Shown here piece after piece: positions 9,894 to 19,891 of a DNA stretch of 64,000 nucleotides. Positions within the stretch are counted from its first letter, which is position 1, and every line of letters begins with the position of its first letter. The DNA is from Chamaelirium japonicum. Taxonomy: Eukaryota; Streptophyta; Magnoliopsida; Liliales; Melanthiaceae. Location of the stretch: assembly GCA_947650365.1 (NCBI GenBank), contig OX393552.1, positions 44,789,740 to 44,853,739 of the forward strand. The letters are read 5' to 3'. The notes below the pieces were generated by a model. That model was not told the origin of the DNA. It saw nothing but the letters and a program-made list of their open reading frames with translations, and searched no databases. The translations under genes were made by a program, and so were the position numbers.

Positions 9894-10164
9894 TCGTTTG
9901 GTCTGTATTCAACTAAGCCTGTCAATAATCTATTGCTTCAGAATATATGGTCCAGATCCAAGATTCTGGGATTTTAGGAGCCCAAAATCTCAAAAAAAAA
10001 ATGGCGGAGAGCATGCTTGGATAAGACCGGATCCCAAAGAGTTTCATCAGAAAGCTCAAAACGTCGTGTCCCCAGAGTCCAAAAACGAGTTGGGAATTTG
10101 GATTCTGTTACGATAAGAATCCCAGAATTATAATCCTATCCAAATAGGGCCGAACGGCATCTAA

Positions 10165-10406
10165 GGGGGTGTTTGGCTTCGTTCCGGAACCTACTGTTTT
10201 TATTGTTAGTTTCTGATTTAGAAGTAACGGCTAGTATTTGTTCCGGTGGAATGAAGAGCTGGGAATGAAAATTTACCGCTCCGTGTGTTTCTCTGCCAAC
10301 CGGCACACCAAACCATCAAATTTACACTAGAATTGATAATTGACAGGAATACCCTTTGCTGGATGAGGATTAAGCGGAATAGCTGATCCTCATGCCAAAC
10401 ACAGTA
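10165..10406. mobile_element. MITE-like element with GTGTTTGGC inverted termini
   Basis: GGGGGTGTTTGGCTTCG at 10165-10181 and ATGCCAAACACAG at 10392-10404 form an inverted pair (core GTGTTTGGC / GCCAAACAC) around about 240 bases without coding capacity. This is the usual shape of hAT- or PIF-type MITEs. A clear target-site duplication is not visible to me, so the superfamily stays open. Confidence 0.5.
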
Positions 10407-10499
10407 GCTTTCTTTTATTTCCACAAACTATGCAGACAAAGTAACATTCCTACAAAAGCAAGGTGATTAAGTCTATCAAGAATCGTTGAGCTACAACAG

Positions 10500-10592
10500 A
10501 TCCGCTGAGCTCTTCAGCCAGATCTACATTGATAAGGGGCGGTTTGTGCTCTTCGGCCAGACATACATCCAAGGGCTGTTTGTGCTTGTTTT
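10500..10592 (+). pseudogene. Dispersed UBL exon fragment, internally duplicated
   Basis: GCTGAGCTCTTCAGCCAGAT...ATTGATAAGGGGCGGTTTGTGCTC and then CTCTTCGGCCAGACATACATC...GGGCTGTTTGTGCTTGTTTT are two partial copies of the ELFGQ.YIEKG.FVLVF segment of the UBL exons (compare 9033-9080). They sit about 930 bases downstream of the gene. Confidence 0.7.
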
Positions 10593-10639
10593 GTTACACT
10601 TGAGTATATACGTACTGTTTTATTGCTTATGTTGAGAAT

Positions 10640-10742
10640 CAATTATGGAAGCCTCCGCTCCTGCAGTGTAAATTGTCAATAGCTACTCATTGCAGTGTAA
10701 ATTGTCAATAGCTGCTTCTGTGCCTCCGCTCCTGCAGGAGAG
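10640..10742. repeat. Short interleaved direct repeats
   Basis: CCTCCGCTCCTGCAG occurs at about 10653 and 10721, and TGCAGTGTAAATTGTCAATA at about 10663 and 10693, giving a small rearranged duplication with no coding content. Confidence 0.65.
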
Positions 10743-10749
10743 TCTACTC

Positions 10750-11280
10750 GTGGGAATGAGTAGTCCCCAAAAATACATTTGAAAGATTAGCCAAATTAAT
10801 GACTAGTGACAAACTAACTGCCTAGATAATTAATAACGCCCGTATTTTTTAAACAATTTACTGATTAACCTAGTTGTCCAACTATGTTTTCAATCACGTC
10901 CTAAGTGTCCATGCAATTTTTACATTCGCATGCAATCCCTACTGTCACTAGGTTATCGAATATACCATTTTTACAATTCATAAAAGTAAACATACTCAAT
11001 GTGAACCTCGGATATTTTGTTCATCCTGCCCCCTGTCAAGTATTAGTATAGGGCATTTTATTTCGATGTAGAGGGCCAACTCTCTCGCCGTGCATCCTCT
11101 GACACCATACACAAAATCACCCATATGATCATAAGGGTTTTTTCGTCTTTCACGGTGGAGCCCTACCGCCCAACTTGCTTTCCTTGGGGGCTTCAACTAC
11201 CCCAAGACATGATTATTAGGCCAATCCCTTCTAGAGGTCACCTCCTATTGGCTTTACCACAACCTCTACCCGTGACCCCC
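10750..11280. other. Unassigned AT-rich stretch
   Basis: I find no gene or repeat boundary here. The minus-strand 66-codon open frame at 11196-10996 has no family resemblance I can name. Confidence 0.4.
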
Positions 11281-11439
11281 TAACCTACTGATTTTCGGCT
11301 GTGCGCGCAGGGGGTTCACGGCCCTTGCGCGCACGGGGTCTGAATATTTCCACAGGATAGAATATCACACAGTTATAATAATACAATAGCTTCGACGTTT
11401 TTCCCCGGGATTCGCATGGTGATGCTGGAGATGCACGTC

Positions 11440-11945
11440 CTCCACTGCTGGAGATGCACGCGTGCTTCTTGACTCGGGCCCCCCGCATCACCGTGTACCC
11501 CGACAGCCTCACCCCGGCCTCCACCGCGCAGCCCTGTCCGATCGCGACATCCGGCCCGATCAAGCATCCGTCATCAGTCACCGCGCTCTCATGCACCAGC
11601 ACGTTCCCGACGACGTGTGGGCCGACGGCTAGTTTGGAGGAGGATTTATTCTGCAGGGAATCGAGATAGAGCCTCAGGCCAGTGATGTAGTCCTTCGACT
11701 GCCCGATGTCCATCCAGAACCTCGGTAGCACCATGGCGTAGAGCTTCTGATCCGCTGCAATTTGGGGGAAAACCTCCATCTCAATCGAGGTTGGTCTCAA
11801 CTTGATCCGGTCAAGGACCGATGGGTTCAGAAGGTAGATCCCTGCATTGATCTTGTTCCCCACAAAAATTTTTCGGTTTCTCGACGAATCGGTCCACCGT
11901 ACCGGTCTCTTCCTCCATGACCACAACGCCATATTTTCTTTACAA
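11440..11945 (-). pseudogene. GDP-mannose pyrophosphorylase fragment, copy 1
   Basis: The minus strand reads [15 protein letters not shown], then [27 protein letters not shown], LYAMVLPRFWMDIGQ, KDYITGLRLYLDSL, GPHVVGNVLVHES, GCLIGPDVAIGQGC and VKKHACISSS. That is the end of the nucleotidyltransferase domain plus the left-handed beta-helix of GMPP, the enzyme making GDP-mannose from mannose-1-phosphate and GTP for ascorbate and glycan synthesis. A 1-base insertion in the A/T run near 11865 shifts the frame, and the sequence after SSS is unrelated. The N-terminal pyrophosphorylase signature is absent. No introns interrupt this stretch. Clearly a non-functional fragment. Confidence 0.88.
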
Positions 11946-12239
11946 TGTAGCATTGGTCGCAAGTTTTAGGGATGATTCTGCGTGCGGGCTTTGTTTTCAA
12001 GGCTTTCTTAGTGGTTTATGGAAGGATTCAGGGCCGAAAAAGTTGAAAACAGAGGTGAAAGATGGCTACATTTACATGCCAAGGTATGTGAAACCAGCAT
12101 TGCTGTTTAATAGTTAGGAAATACTGTTGTGTTGGACCAGCTAGAAAAGCTTTACAAATTCTTTACAGACCTGATCGCATCAAGGCCCGACCGGTAGGCA
12201 AATGAATGCTGTGATTGTGAAGAGTGAAAAACTCTAGTT

Positions 12240-12900
12240 GAAAAGTATTACTCCTACTTACCTGGGGTCGACTCTTTAAGATCTTGATTGAAGAGGGCCA
12301 AGGAAAGGAGGGGCCTAGTCTCATTGAAAACAATCCATCACAAGCCACCGCTCACTTGAACCGATCCAAATTTTGGGTTTGGGTCGGGTCGATTTGGAAA
12401 TAATCAACAATTAGCACTGCATGTCCAATATTTGGCCTAGTGATACAAAAATAGACAAGCTGACCAACTATCTTCCGGTACGTGGTAGGATCTGATAGGG
12501 GCTCACCATCAGCAGGGCAGAGCTTCACATGAAACTCAAGAGGAGTGTCAACTGTCCGACAATCAGAAATAGCAGCACGACCCAGGATGTTAGCCGTATA
12601 CTTTTGCTGAGAAAGTAGAATCCCCCGAACACCCCTAGCAACTTCCAAGACAAGAAAGTAGCGCAGGGGACCAAGGTCTTTTATCTGAAACTGACTCTGA
12701 AGATGTTGTTGAAGAGAGGCTATGGCACCAGAGTCGTCACTAGTAAGGATCATGTCATCAACATATAAAAGGATGATGGCCCTGCCTTGGGGGGAAGTCC
12801 GCACAAACATAGAGTGATCATGGAAGCTCTCCACAAAGCCATGGGTATTGGGTGGTGTTATTTGCGATGCTCAATAAGGACCCCCCAAATTGATACAGTG
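12240..12900 (-). pseudogene. Ty1/copia reverse transcriptase fragment, copy A
   Basis: The minus-strand frame 12834-12352 (160 codons) holds YVDDMILTSDD, the catalytic YVDD box of copia RT, then QFQIKDLGPLRYFLVLEV, GILLSQQKYTANIL, DTPLEFHVKL and YRKIVGQLVY. Upstream RT palm motifs, integrase and gag are missing, so it is an isolated 3' RT segment. Three more copies lie at 45698-46365, 58186-58897 and 62093-62770. This one is the paralogue of the last, sharing both flanks with it. Confidence 0.85.
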
Positions 12901-12920
12901 CACCTATACTCGAAGCAGTG

Positions 12921-13060
12921 ATTTGATAGGGGCACCCTTTTAATGAGGGCACCCCATTATATTATCCTTTGCTCCTTTCTGCTTCGGTTCACCGCCGACC
13001 TCCTCTTCCTTTCTTCCTCCCCCTGTTCCCCCTTGTTAAGTTGGGTGCCCTTATCAATTT
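12921..13060. mobile_element. Small TIR DNA transposon (140 bp, internally deleted form)
   Basis: ATTTGATAGGGGCACCC at 12921 and GGGTGCCCTTATCAATTT ending at 13060 are inverted complements. The interior is a pyrimidine-rich stretch without coding capacity. A 659-bp version with the same ends and the same flanks is at 62778-63436, so this is the shorter allele of one insertion shared by two paralogous loci. Confidence 0.7.
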
Positions 13061-13230
13061 ATGCGGTGCAAATAACAACCATCTCTTAATATTTGTTTCA
13101 GCATTCGGCACAAGTTCCAACTTAATTTTTTCCATGGATCACGAAGAAAAAATTGGCCAAAAGTGGTATTATTTCTCATAATCTGTTTTGGCTTTCTGTT
13201 ATTTTTCTTCACAGGGGAATGATGATTTGG
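13061..13230. repeat. Flank shared with 63437-63600
   Basis: GCGGTGCAAATAACAACCA, CTTAATATTTGTTTCAGCAT and TCATAATCTGTTTTGGCTTT occur in the same order in both places. Homology ends at GGGAATGATGA. Confidence 0.8.
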
Positions 13231-13982
13231 CGCTGGTCCAGACTAGATGGGCTGGTTGTGAACAAGGATGAAAACTTGCTCGCAAGGCTGCAGAGCATAA
13301 ATTTATCCTTCCATTTTGAGGTTGAGTAGCAGGTGAATGGTATGTTCATCAATTTCTTTGGGTTTTAACGGAACTGCTGGTGTATCATGTATGGAGGATC
13401 AAAGCTATTGAGGAATCTGGAGGCTGGTTAAAACAAAACACTGTGGAGGACATGGATATTGCTAGCTGTTTGCGCTCACCTGGTTGGAGAACATAGAGGT
13501 TGAGCCCAATGTAGAAATCAGAGAGCATATATCTTCGGAGTCTAACCTTGCTGAACTGAACAAATTAGTGACAAGTAAGAAATCTGGGCAAAGCAAGAGA
13601 AATCGTCCCAAGCTCCCCCCTTCTCTCTCTCTCTCTGTCTCTCGTGCGCGTGCGCGCACACAATGTGCAATCCGATCGAGCAGCATCATAATCTTTCGTG
13701 CATTGCAATGGGTTAGCACTAGTTACTTATGCAGTGGAGGAGGAGGATGTGAGATGGGGAAGGAGGTGGACTGCGGAGGAGGTGTGATGTGTGAGAAGAG
13801 AGTAGGTTGTGGAGGAGGAGGTGAATAGGTGTACTCTTGCATAGGAGATATATTAGTAAGCTGACCTAAATCCCTTTTCCTGACTTAAATGGATAAACCA
13901 AACATTACAGCATTTTAACTTTTTTGAGAGAGCATTTTAACTTGGGAAATGTATATCATTCCCCCAGCTTGCAGGCAACACT
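13231..13982. other. Unassigned stretch with one open frame
   Basis: A plus-strand frame at 13484-13828 (114 codons) starts [17 protein letters not shown] and soon becomes a low-complexity Ser/Arg and Gly run over CT and GT simple repeats (13620-13660) and GGA repeats (13735-13825). I do not recognise it and doubt it is a gene. Confidence 0.35.
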
Positions 13983-13983
13983 C

Positions 13984-14117
13984 ACACATCAAAGAAACCC
14001 ATCTCTCAAGAATTGTAACAAAGAACCCATAATCACACAGAAAAAACAGATGTACTAATAAAACATCAAAGAAACCCATCTCTCAAGAATTGTAACAAAG
14101 AACCCATAATCACACAT
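13984..14117. repeat. Direct duplication of about 53 bp
   Basis: ACATCAAAGAAACCCATCTC and the following 33 bases to AATCACACA are present at about 13984 and again at about 14063, separated by an A-rich spacer. Confidence 0.82.
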
Positions 14118-14160
14118 TTGCAGAGGAAAAGGAGGAGGAGGTGGTGGTGGATCTTCACGC

Positions 14161-14775
14161 TCACATGACAATCTTGGGCTTTAGGATGCTAGACTTGATC
14201 TCCTTGTGGGGGAGCACAACCCCTCCGTTGCTGTAAATCTCGTCGCACACCTGCACGTCCTCCGCTGCTGGAGATGCACGCGTGCTTCTTGACTCGGGCC
14301 CCCCGCATCACCGTGCACCCCGACAGCCTCACCCCGGCCTCCACCGCGCAGCCCTGTCCGATCGCGACGTCCGGCCCGATCAGGCATCCGTCTTCAGTCA
14401 CCGCGTTCTCGTGCACCAGCACGTTCCCGACGACGTGCGGGCCGACGGCTAGTTTGGAGGAGGATTTCTTCCGCAAGGAATCCAGATATAGCCTCAGGCC
14501 TGTGATGTAGTCCTTCGGCTGCCCGATGTCCATCCAGAACCCCGGTAGCACCATGGCGTAGAGCTTCTGATCCGCTGCAATTTGGGGGAAGACCTCCTTC
14601 TCAATCGAGGTTGGTCTCAACTCGATCCGGATGGGTTCAGAAGGTAGATCCCTGCATTGATCTTGCTCCCCACAAATGTTTTCGGTTTCTCGACGAATCG
14701 GTCCACCGTACCGGTTTCCTCCTCCATGACCACAACGCCATATTTTCTTTACACTGTAGCATTGGTCGCAAGTTT
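14161..14775 (-). pseudogene. GDP-mannose pyrophosphorylase fragment, copy 2
   Basis: The minus strand carries [98 protein letters not shown] and VKKHACISSS. It then goes straight to EDVQVCDEIYSNGG and the true C-terminus ending KPKIVM with TGA at 14161-14163. Two lesions are visible. An 11-base deletion removes the SVLD-coding region after LNP (near 14628), shifting the frame. A deletion of about 60 bases joins SSS to EDVQ, removing the beta-helix turn that normally reads IIGWHSTVGQW (family knowledge). It shares the sequence beyond its 5' end with copy 1. Non-functional. Confidence 0.9.
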
Positions 14776-14958
14776 TAGGGATGATTCTGCATGCGGGTTT
14801 TGTTTCCAAGGCTTTGAAACCAGCATTGTTGTTTAATAGTCAGGAAATACTGTTGTGTTAGACCAGCTAGAAAAGCTTTACAACTTTTTTATAGACCTGA
14901 TCACATCCAGACCCAACCGGTAGGCAAATGAATGCTGTGATTGTGAAGAGTGAAAAAC

Positions 14959-14963
14959 TCTAG
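14959..14963. other. Left target-site duplication TCTAG of the 47-kb complex
   Basis: TCTAG precedes the LTR start TGTTACGAAG and recurs at 62088-62092 right after the last LTR copy (also at 45693 and 58181 in the tandem copies). The paralogous locus at about 12226-12240 reads AAAAACTCTAGTTGAAAAG with TCTAG once, which is the empty site. Confidence 0.78.
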
Positions 14964-15095
14964 TGTTACGAAGAGAGGGGGAGAGAGAATATGATTGAGG
15001 AGAAAAGCTCCTTGTATTATCTCATCAATCACACGTTCACATTACATAAAACTACCTCTCTTTATATAGAGAGAGAACGCACACCATTATGTTAC
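14964..15095 (-). repeat. Outer element 3' LTR, first part (interrupted by the Tat insertion)
   Basis: Begins TGTTACGAAGAGAGGGG. It contains minus-strand CTCTATATAAAGAGAGG, a TATA box, at about 15058-15074. It is cut at GTTAC by the gypsy insertion and resumes at 43447. Joined, the LTR is about 179 bases, with TGTTA..TAATA ends and one mismatch in the terminal pair. This is LTR-level homology only; no protein of the outer element survives. Confidence 0.75.
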
Positions 15096-15884
15096 TGTAT
15101 GCGCAGAAAAAGATCCGGGTCGTCTTTATTGCAAACACACGAAGATTACAGAAGGCCGGGCCCCGGGGACTCGGGGGTGGTGAGCCGGGTGCGGCGAATA
15201 TTTGATCAGGAGATTGTGGGAGAGATCCTCTGGAGGGTCCCTTTGATCCGCGTCTCCACGTGGTATTCGTGCGAGAGCTCTGAAGGGGTTGCCCAAGACA
15301 GAGGTCTTTACGGGGTGAGGGTTTCTTGAGAGGCTAAGGAGTATCGGTCGTTGCTTTTGTCCCATCCGTGCTTCGCGCTTTCTCGACTAGGGAGGTTTTG
15401 GGCTTCGTTCCTCGGTCTTCGTGTCTTCCTCGATCCTTGCTAGACCTTGGCGTCTTTGATCGTCGGTTCGCGGCATCGATCGTGCTTTTGACGTCGGCTT
15501 TGGCGTGGCTCTGGCTTTTGCTTTGCTTTGGCGCTTGCGCTTGAACGTAGGCGGGTAGCGGCTTGAGATGCTTTAGTTCTTCCGGACTTCGCGTCGTATC
15601 GGCTAGAACGTGCGGTGCTTTACTCGTGACCGTCGTAGTTGCTTGGCTTTGGCACGTGCGTTGCTTTGGCGCGGGCTTTACCGGTGCTTTTGCTTTGGTT
15701 TCTTGCGTTGGCTTTGGTTTTAGCTTTGACTCGATCTTCTTCTCGAACGTCGATGGCTACTTCTTCAAGGCTTCTTTATTCTTCCGGCTTCCTCGACGGT
15801 TGTGGCATCGGCTTGGCTTCTCTTCTTCTCCGAGCTTCTTTGGTGTGATCGGAGTTGAAGGTTTCTTTTGGAGACGGCGGGGGT

Positions 15885-16075
15885 AGCACCGATTTTCGTG
15901 CGACGGTTGTAGCGTCGATTTTTGTTGATGAAGACGACGGGGGTAGCACCGATCTCCGTGTGACGGTTGTAGCGTCGGCTTTTGTTGATGAAGACGGCAT
16001 GGGTGGCACCGATCTCCGCGCGATGGTTGTAGCGTCGGCTTTTGTTGATGAAGACGGCAGGGGTAGCACCGGCTT
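15885..16075. repeat. 60-bp tandem repeat within the Tat LTR
   Basis: GGGGTAGCACCGATCTCCGTG-like starts recur about every 60 bases (near 15885, 15945, 16005, 16065), each with GTAGCGTCGGCTTTTGTTG. The 5' LTR copy keeps this array around 42200-42330, and the LINE inserted inside it. Confidence 0.8.
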
Positions 16076-16451
16076 CAGGCCTTCTTCTCCAAGCTTTCTT
16101 CTTCGTACGAGGAGTCGATGCCTTTGTTGAAGACGACGGGTGTTGTCGGCTTCGATCTTCTTCTCCGGCCTTTGCTTATGGCATCTTCGGAGTTGATGAA
16201 GATCGTTGGAGAAGTCGGGGTGACGACGACTCCGGGTCTTCTTCTCCGGGCTTTATTCTTTGTGCGAGGAGTCGAAGGTTGATCTTCGAGTGCAAGGTCT
16301 TCACGTTGATGAGGACTTGATGGGCTAAGTGTTTCCGTAGGACGCGCTTGCCGTGCCTCGTGAAGCTTTCGGTCTTCAAGCGTTGGAGCTCCTCTTTGCA
16401 GAGCCTCTTCATCTTCAGCTTTCAGACCCTTGATGCCTTCCCCCACCCCTT

Positions 16452-16461
16452 CTATTTATAG
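16452..16461 (-). promoter_or_regulatory. Tat LTR TATA box
   Basis: CTATAAATAG-type motif on the minus strand, conserved in the LTR copies near 42725, 55207 and 59138. Expected U3 promoter position. Confidence 0.55.
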
Positions 16462-17137
16462 GCGAAGGGGGGAGGTTGGGAGAGATATGGATGAAATCTT
16501 TTTGTTTCATTCAATATCTCCCCCCATAACTATCAAGATGTGGTTACCTTATTTGGGGGAACCAACCTTGATTTGTTTCCCTATTTTGTGGGGATGGTTA
16601 TGGGCATGACGTGACTTGATCTTTGAAGATTGAGTTGTCATCTTTGCACTTTCGGATTGCATGGCGACACGACGTCATCTTGTCCATCGGATCGAGGGAT
16701 CGTCATGGATCTATGGTTGTTTAGACATCCACGCCACCTCCCCCCGCATCGAGGCGGTTAGGGTTTTTTTTCTTTTCTTTTTCTCTTTTTTTTTTCTTCT
16801 TTCCTTCATGACCGGCCACACCTCCCCATAGGGAGGGGCACGGTTTTCAAAAAAAGGGGGGGCCGGTGGGCCCCTTTTTGAGCTTGGGTTTCGAGTCCGG
16901 TGGGGCCCATTTGCTTCGAGTTTGGTCCGTTTTATTTACGGGCCGTTGTGTGCGGGTCGAGTTCGCATGCGGGCCGTTATGTGCGGGCCGAGTTCGCAGG
17001 TGAGCCGTTGTGTGCGGGACAGGTTTCGCATGCGGGCCGTTGTGTATGGGCCAGGTTTCGCATGCGGGCCGTTGTGTGCGTGCCAATTTTATGTGCGCGG
17101 GTCGGGTTCGACCCGTGGGCTAATTTCGGTGCCCACA

Positions 17138-17154
17138 AATGCCCCCTCAAGTTT
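17138..17154 (-). promoter_or_regulatory. Tat polypurine tract
   Basis: On the minus strand AAACTTGAGGGGGCATT ends directly at the 3' LTR start TGTGGGCACCG, as a plus-strand primer should. Confidence 0.8.
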
Positions 17155-17218
17155 GAGTGAGCCCGCGGGAAACGCATAGCGCTTGGACTTGACCCGCGTA
17201 TTTGCATGGGATTGGGTC

Positions 17219-17316
17219 TTTATAAGGACCCCTGTTTTTTCGTTTCCCCTCATTGTTGAAGGCTCCCGGTGGCTTGGAGACGAAGACCCTTGCTAGGGTT
17301 TCCTCATCTAGGGTTT
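17219..17316 (+). promoter_or_regulatory. Candidate promoter and leader of the antisense PMD gene
   Basis: TTTATAAGGACCCC (TATA-like, 17219) lies 80 bases inside the element from the LTR. It is followed by CTAGGGTTT at 17293-17301 and 17308-17316, the complement of the plant telo-box AAACCCTAG common in leaders of highly expressed genes. An ATG follows at 17336 (MTRRMKMVTPWSS...). Inference from motif order only. Confidence 0.45.
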
Positions 17317-17559
17317 CTTGCTTTACGACGATGACGCGAAGGATGAAGATGGTCACCCCATGGAGTTCGAGAAGGCGAGGAGACCGTCGGGCTGCGGGGG
17401 ATGGGGTGTCGCAGGCGAGGCGCGTCTTCTTCTTCTTTCTTTCTTTCTTTCTTTCTGTTTTTTTTTCCTCTGGTTTCCGTTCTTCCCTTCTCTGGTTTCT
17501 CTTCTTTTTTTTTTTGGTTCTGGTTTACGTGTTGTAGTAGCAGCGGCGCGGTGGTAGGC

Positions 17560-17760
17560 GGATGGCGGTGCACGGGCCGGCGACGGGCGCTGTCCGGGCT
17601 GTAGGCGCGGGGCACGGGCCGACGGCGGGTGCGGGCTGGCGGCGGGGCACGGGCGGGCGGCGGGTGCGCGGGCCGGCAGCGGGTGTGGACTGGTGGCGGG
17701 GCGCGGCGCGTGTGCGCGACGGTAGGCGGGGCGCGGGCCAGAGGCCAGCAGCCCCCCCCC
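17560..17760. repeat. GC-rich degenerate repeat
   Basis: Runs of GCGGGTGCGGGCTGGCGG, GGCACGGGCCGACGGCG and similar words fill the stretch. It lies in the presumed first intron or leader of the antisense PMD gene. Confidence 0.6.
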
Positions 17761-17789
17761 CCTCGGGGTTGCAGGTTTTAACCGGAGAG

Positions 17790-18012
17790 AGGGGGGCTGC
17801 GGCTTTTTGCTGTGGCCCCCTCTTGTTTTCCTCTTTTTGCATATGGGGGCTGCGGCTTTTTGCTGTGGCCCCCTCTCGTTTTCCTCTTTTTTCATATGGG
17901 GGCTGCAACTTTTTGCTGTGGCCCCACTCTCGTTTTCTTGTTTTTGCATATGGGGGCTGCAGCTTTTTACTGTGGCCCCCTCTTGGTTTCCTTTTTTTTT
18001 GCAAAAGGGGCT
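17790..18012. repeat. 53-bp tandem repeat, about 4 copies
   Basis: GGGGGCTGCGGCTTTTTGCT...TTTTGCATAT recurs near 17796, 17849, 17899 and 17953, with a partial copy near 18007. Open frames across it are a product of the period. Confidence 0.82.
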
Positions 18013-18097
18013 GCAGTCTCTCTCCCTTCTTTTTTTTCTTTTTTTTTTCACGATTACTCTGGATTTGACTTTTGCTTTTCTCCTTTTTCTTCTTCAG

Positions 18098-19570
18098 GTC
18101 TCGGCGTTACGAGAGTTTTCCAACTTCTGGATGGATCGTCGATGTGGTCTCCCATGGGAGTACACATCTTCGTTTCCCTTTTGCGCAAGTCTTCTATCGC
18201 CGCACTCCGAGGCAGGAAGCCAGACCCTCAACGCTTCAGCTTTTGACGCACGAGCGGATTTGCGAGGATGGTGTTGCAGATGGTTCTTGTCGTGTGTTAA
18301 AGCTTGGCGAGCGCATCCTCACTGATGAGGGATCTTCACAGCAGATTGTTCGACCGAGTTTGGGATTGCCGTTCCATCACACTAGTGAGGAGTCGGTCCC
18401 CGTTCCTGTTGTGGCTTTGAAGATATGCTCCCGCCGTACGCGATGGGATGTGGAGATTCATCCGCGCGGGAGCATCACACATCTGGGAGGCTTCTGAGAC
18501 TAGATGCAAGAGCTGTCTGGTGCCTTGGAGGCAGAGCCAGGGATGGAGTGACTGGCGAAGTTTATGGAGCCGGCTTGTTGGGAGTACAGTCGACCGGATG
18601 GTATGTACCGGGCTCTTTGCGAGCAGTGGTACCCTGAAACCAACACCTTTTTGACTGGAGCGGGTGAGATCGGGATCACCCTTCGTGATGTGCACATTAT
18701 TTCTGGATGTCCGGAGGTTCGGAGCTATTATCAGGAGGAAGTTCCTTTTTTGAAGGTCTTGACGGATCCAAACGAGTCTCCTGGCTTCTGTCTTTTGCTG
18801 TTCAAGGCATATGCTATTATAGCGGCACGTGAGCAGTCAAACCGAGTACTCCAATAAGCTTGGGTGGATTTTTGCTTTCGGGGAGAGTATCATCATATTC
18901 CCCTTTCGAGTCACCGATGTGGAGGTATGTATCGTCAAAAAAATCGGCACCATGCACTTTTTGACGGCCGATTGAATCTCTGAGAAAAGAATAGTGCTCT
19001 ATGGCGGAGGCACAACATCCCTGGGAGGTACTGGGACTGGAGGAATGCAGCGACACTTGGCGGGCTATCTATTGGTCGGAAGGATTGGTGCTTTTTCTTT
19101 ATCGCTTTGCCCTTCCCTAGAATGGGGATGTGATCCATCCCGGGACCTTTTTTGCGGCTGCTCGGATGGTGAATGGAGAACTTCTCAATCTGGCGCCGGC
19201 GATTCTTTGTTCCTTGTATCAAGGGCTTAGTGGAACATACTGGAGTTTATCAAGCGGGGATAATGCAAGGGGGAAAGTAGGTCGAGCCAGTTCCTTCTGC
19301 CCCCTACATTATCTTTATGGCTGGATTGGGCTCCACTTCCCGAAGAGGATCTTTGCGGCACGCGGACCTTCGACCTCAGTGCCCTTCCTTTCTTGTGTAG
19401 GGGGTGTGATGAATATCTATTATGCATGGGAGCGTCCGAAGCCTAGTGCTCGAGAGTGGTTGAGACGTATGGGCTCCTCTGACTTTGACTTTGTATCGGA
19501 GAATACGCTTGCGCCTTCCGCGAGATCCACGGTGTGTGATGGGACGGACATATCCGAAGCAACGTATTGA
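18098..19570 (+). pseudogene. Plant mobile domain (PMD) gene carried in antisense by the Tat element
   Basis: A pyrimidine tract ending TCTTCTTCAG gives a good acceptor at 18097. The frame then reads SRRYESFPTSGWIVDVVSHG... and, in the same frame, MYRALCEQWYPETNTF, GEIGITLRDVHIISGCPE and LLLFKAYAIIA. After a frame change it reads NGELLNLAPAILCSLYQGLS and CPLHYLYGWIGLHFPK. These match the plant mobile domain (aminotransferase-like PMD), with its W.pETNTF/GE..iTL.DV start and its LAp.vL..LY.GL and LY.W...hFP later motifs. The family includes MAIN/MAIL1-type nuclear proteins and is also carried by transposons. Three in-frame stops at 18495-18553, another at 18855 and a frameshift before 19130 make it non-functional. 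It lies opposite to pol. Confidence 0.78.
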
Positions 19571-19891
19571 GCATGGAGGCTGCGGGTGGCGAGCTGCTTC
19601 AATGCCTTAAGGACTTCAATTCACTTTACTAGTAGTGTTGCCTTTCTTTTTCTTTTTGTCATTTTTGCTGGCTAGACTTGTAGTTTCGCTTTTCTTTCGC
19701 TTGATGATAACTCAATAGTATGCATCTGGTTTCTGGACTTGTCTTCTGGAATGGTGGTGTTTGGTTCTCTTTTTGTTTGGACTGAACCTTTACAGGCTGC
19801 CTACGTACCCTATTGAGAGGGATCAAGTCGCACGTATTTCATTTATTCCCCCCCCCCCCTTTTTTTTTTGCATAAGGAGTGTGGCCTTGCT
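19571..19891. other. Spacer between antisense PMD and integrase
   Basis: T-rich sequence that would hold the 3' ends of both convergent units. There is a C-run at 19848-19858 followed by a T-run. No gene seen. Confidence 0.5.

Larger units (their letters stand above)
15096..17137 (-). repeat. Tat element 3' LTR (2042 bp)
   Basis: Runs from TGTATGCGCAGAAAAAGATC (15096) to TTTCGGTGCCCACA (17137). The matching 5' LTR is 27663-28249 plus 38889-39165 plus 42196-43441. Minus-strand TATA box CTATAAATAG lies at 16452-16461, and a 60-bp tandem repeat at about 15885-16075. It has 90-codon open frames on both strands that follow the repeats and are not genes. Confidence 0.9.

Noticed and set aside
17353..18068. 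Overlapping frames of 140-230 codons on both strands
   Set aside because: They run across GC-rich repeats and the 53-bp tandem array; the residues (RPSARAP, FCCGPL) simply follow the repeat units.
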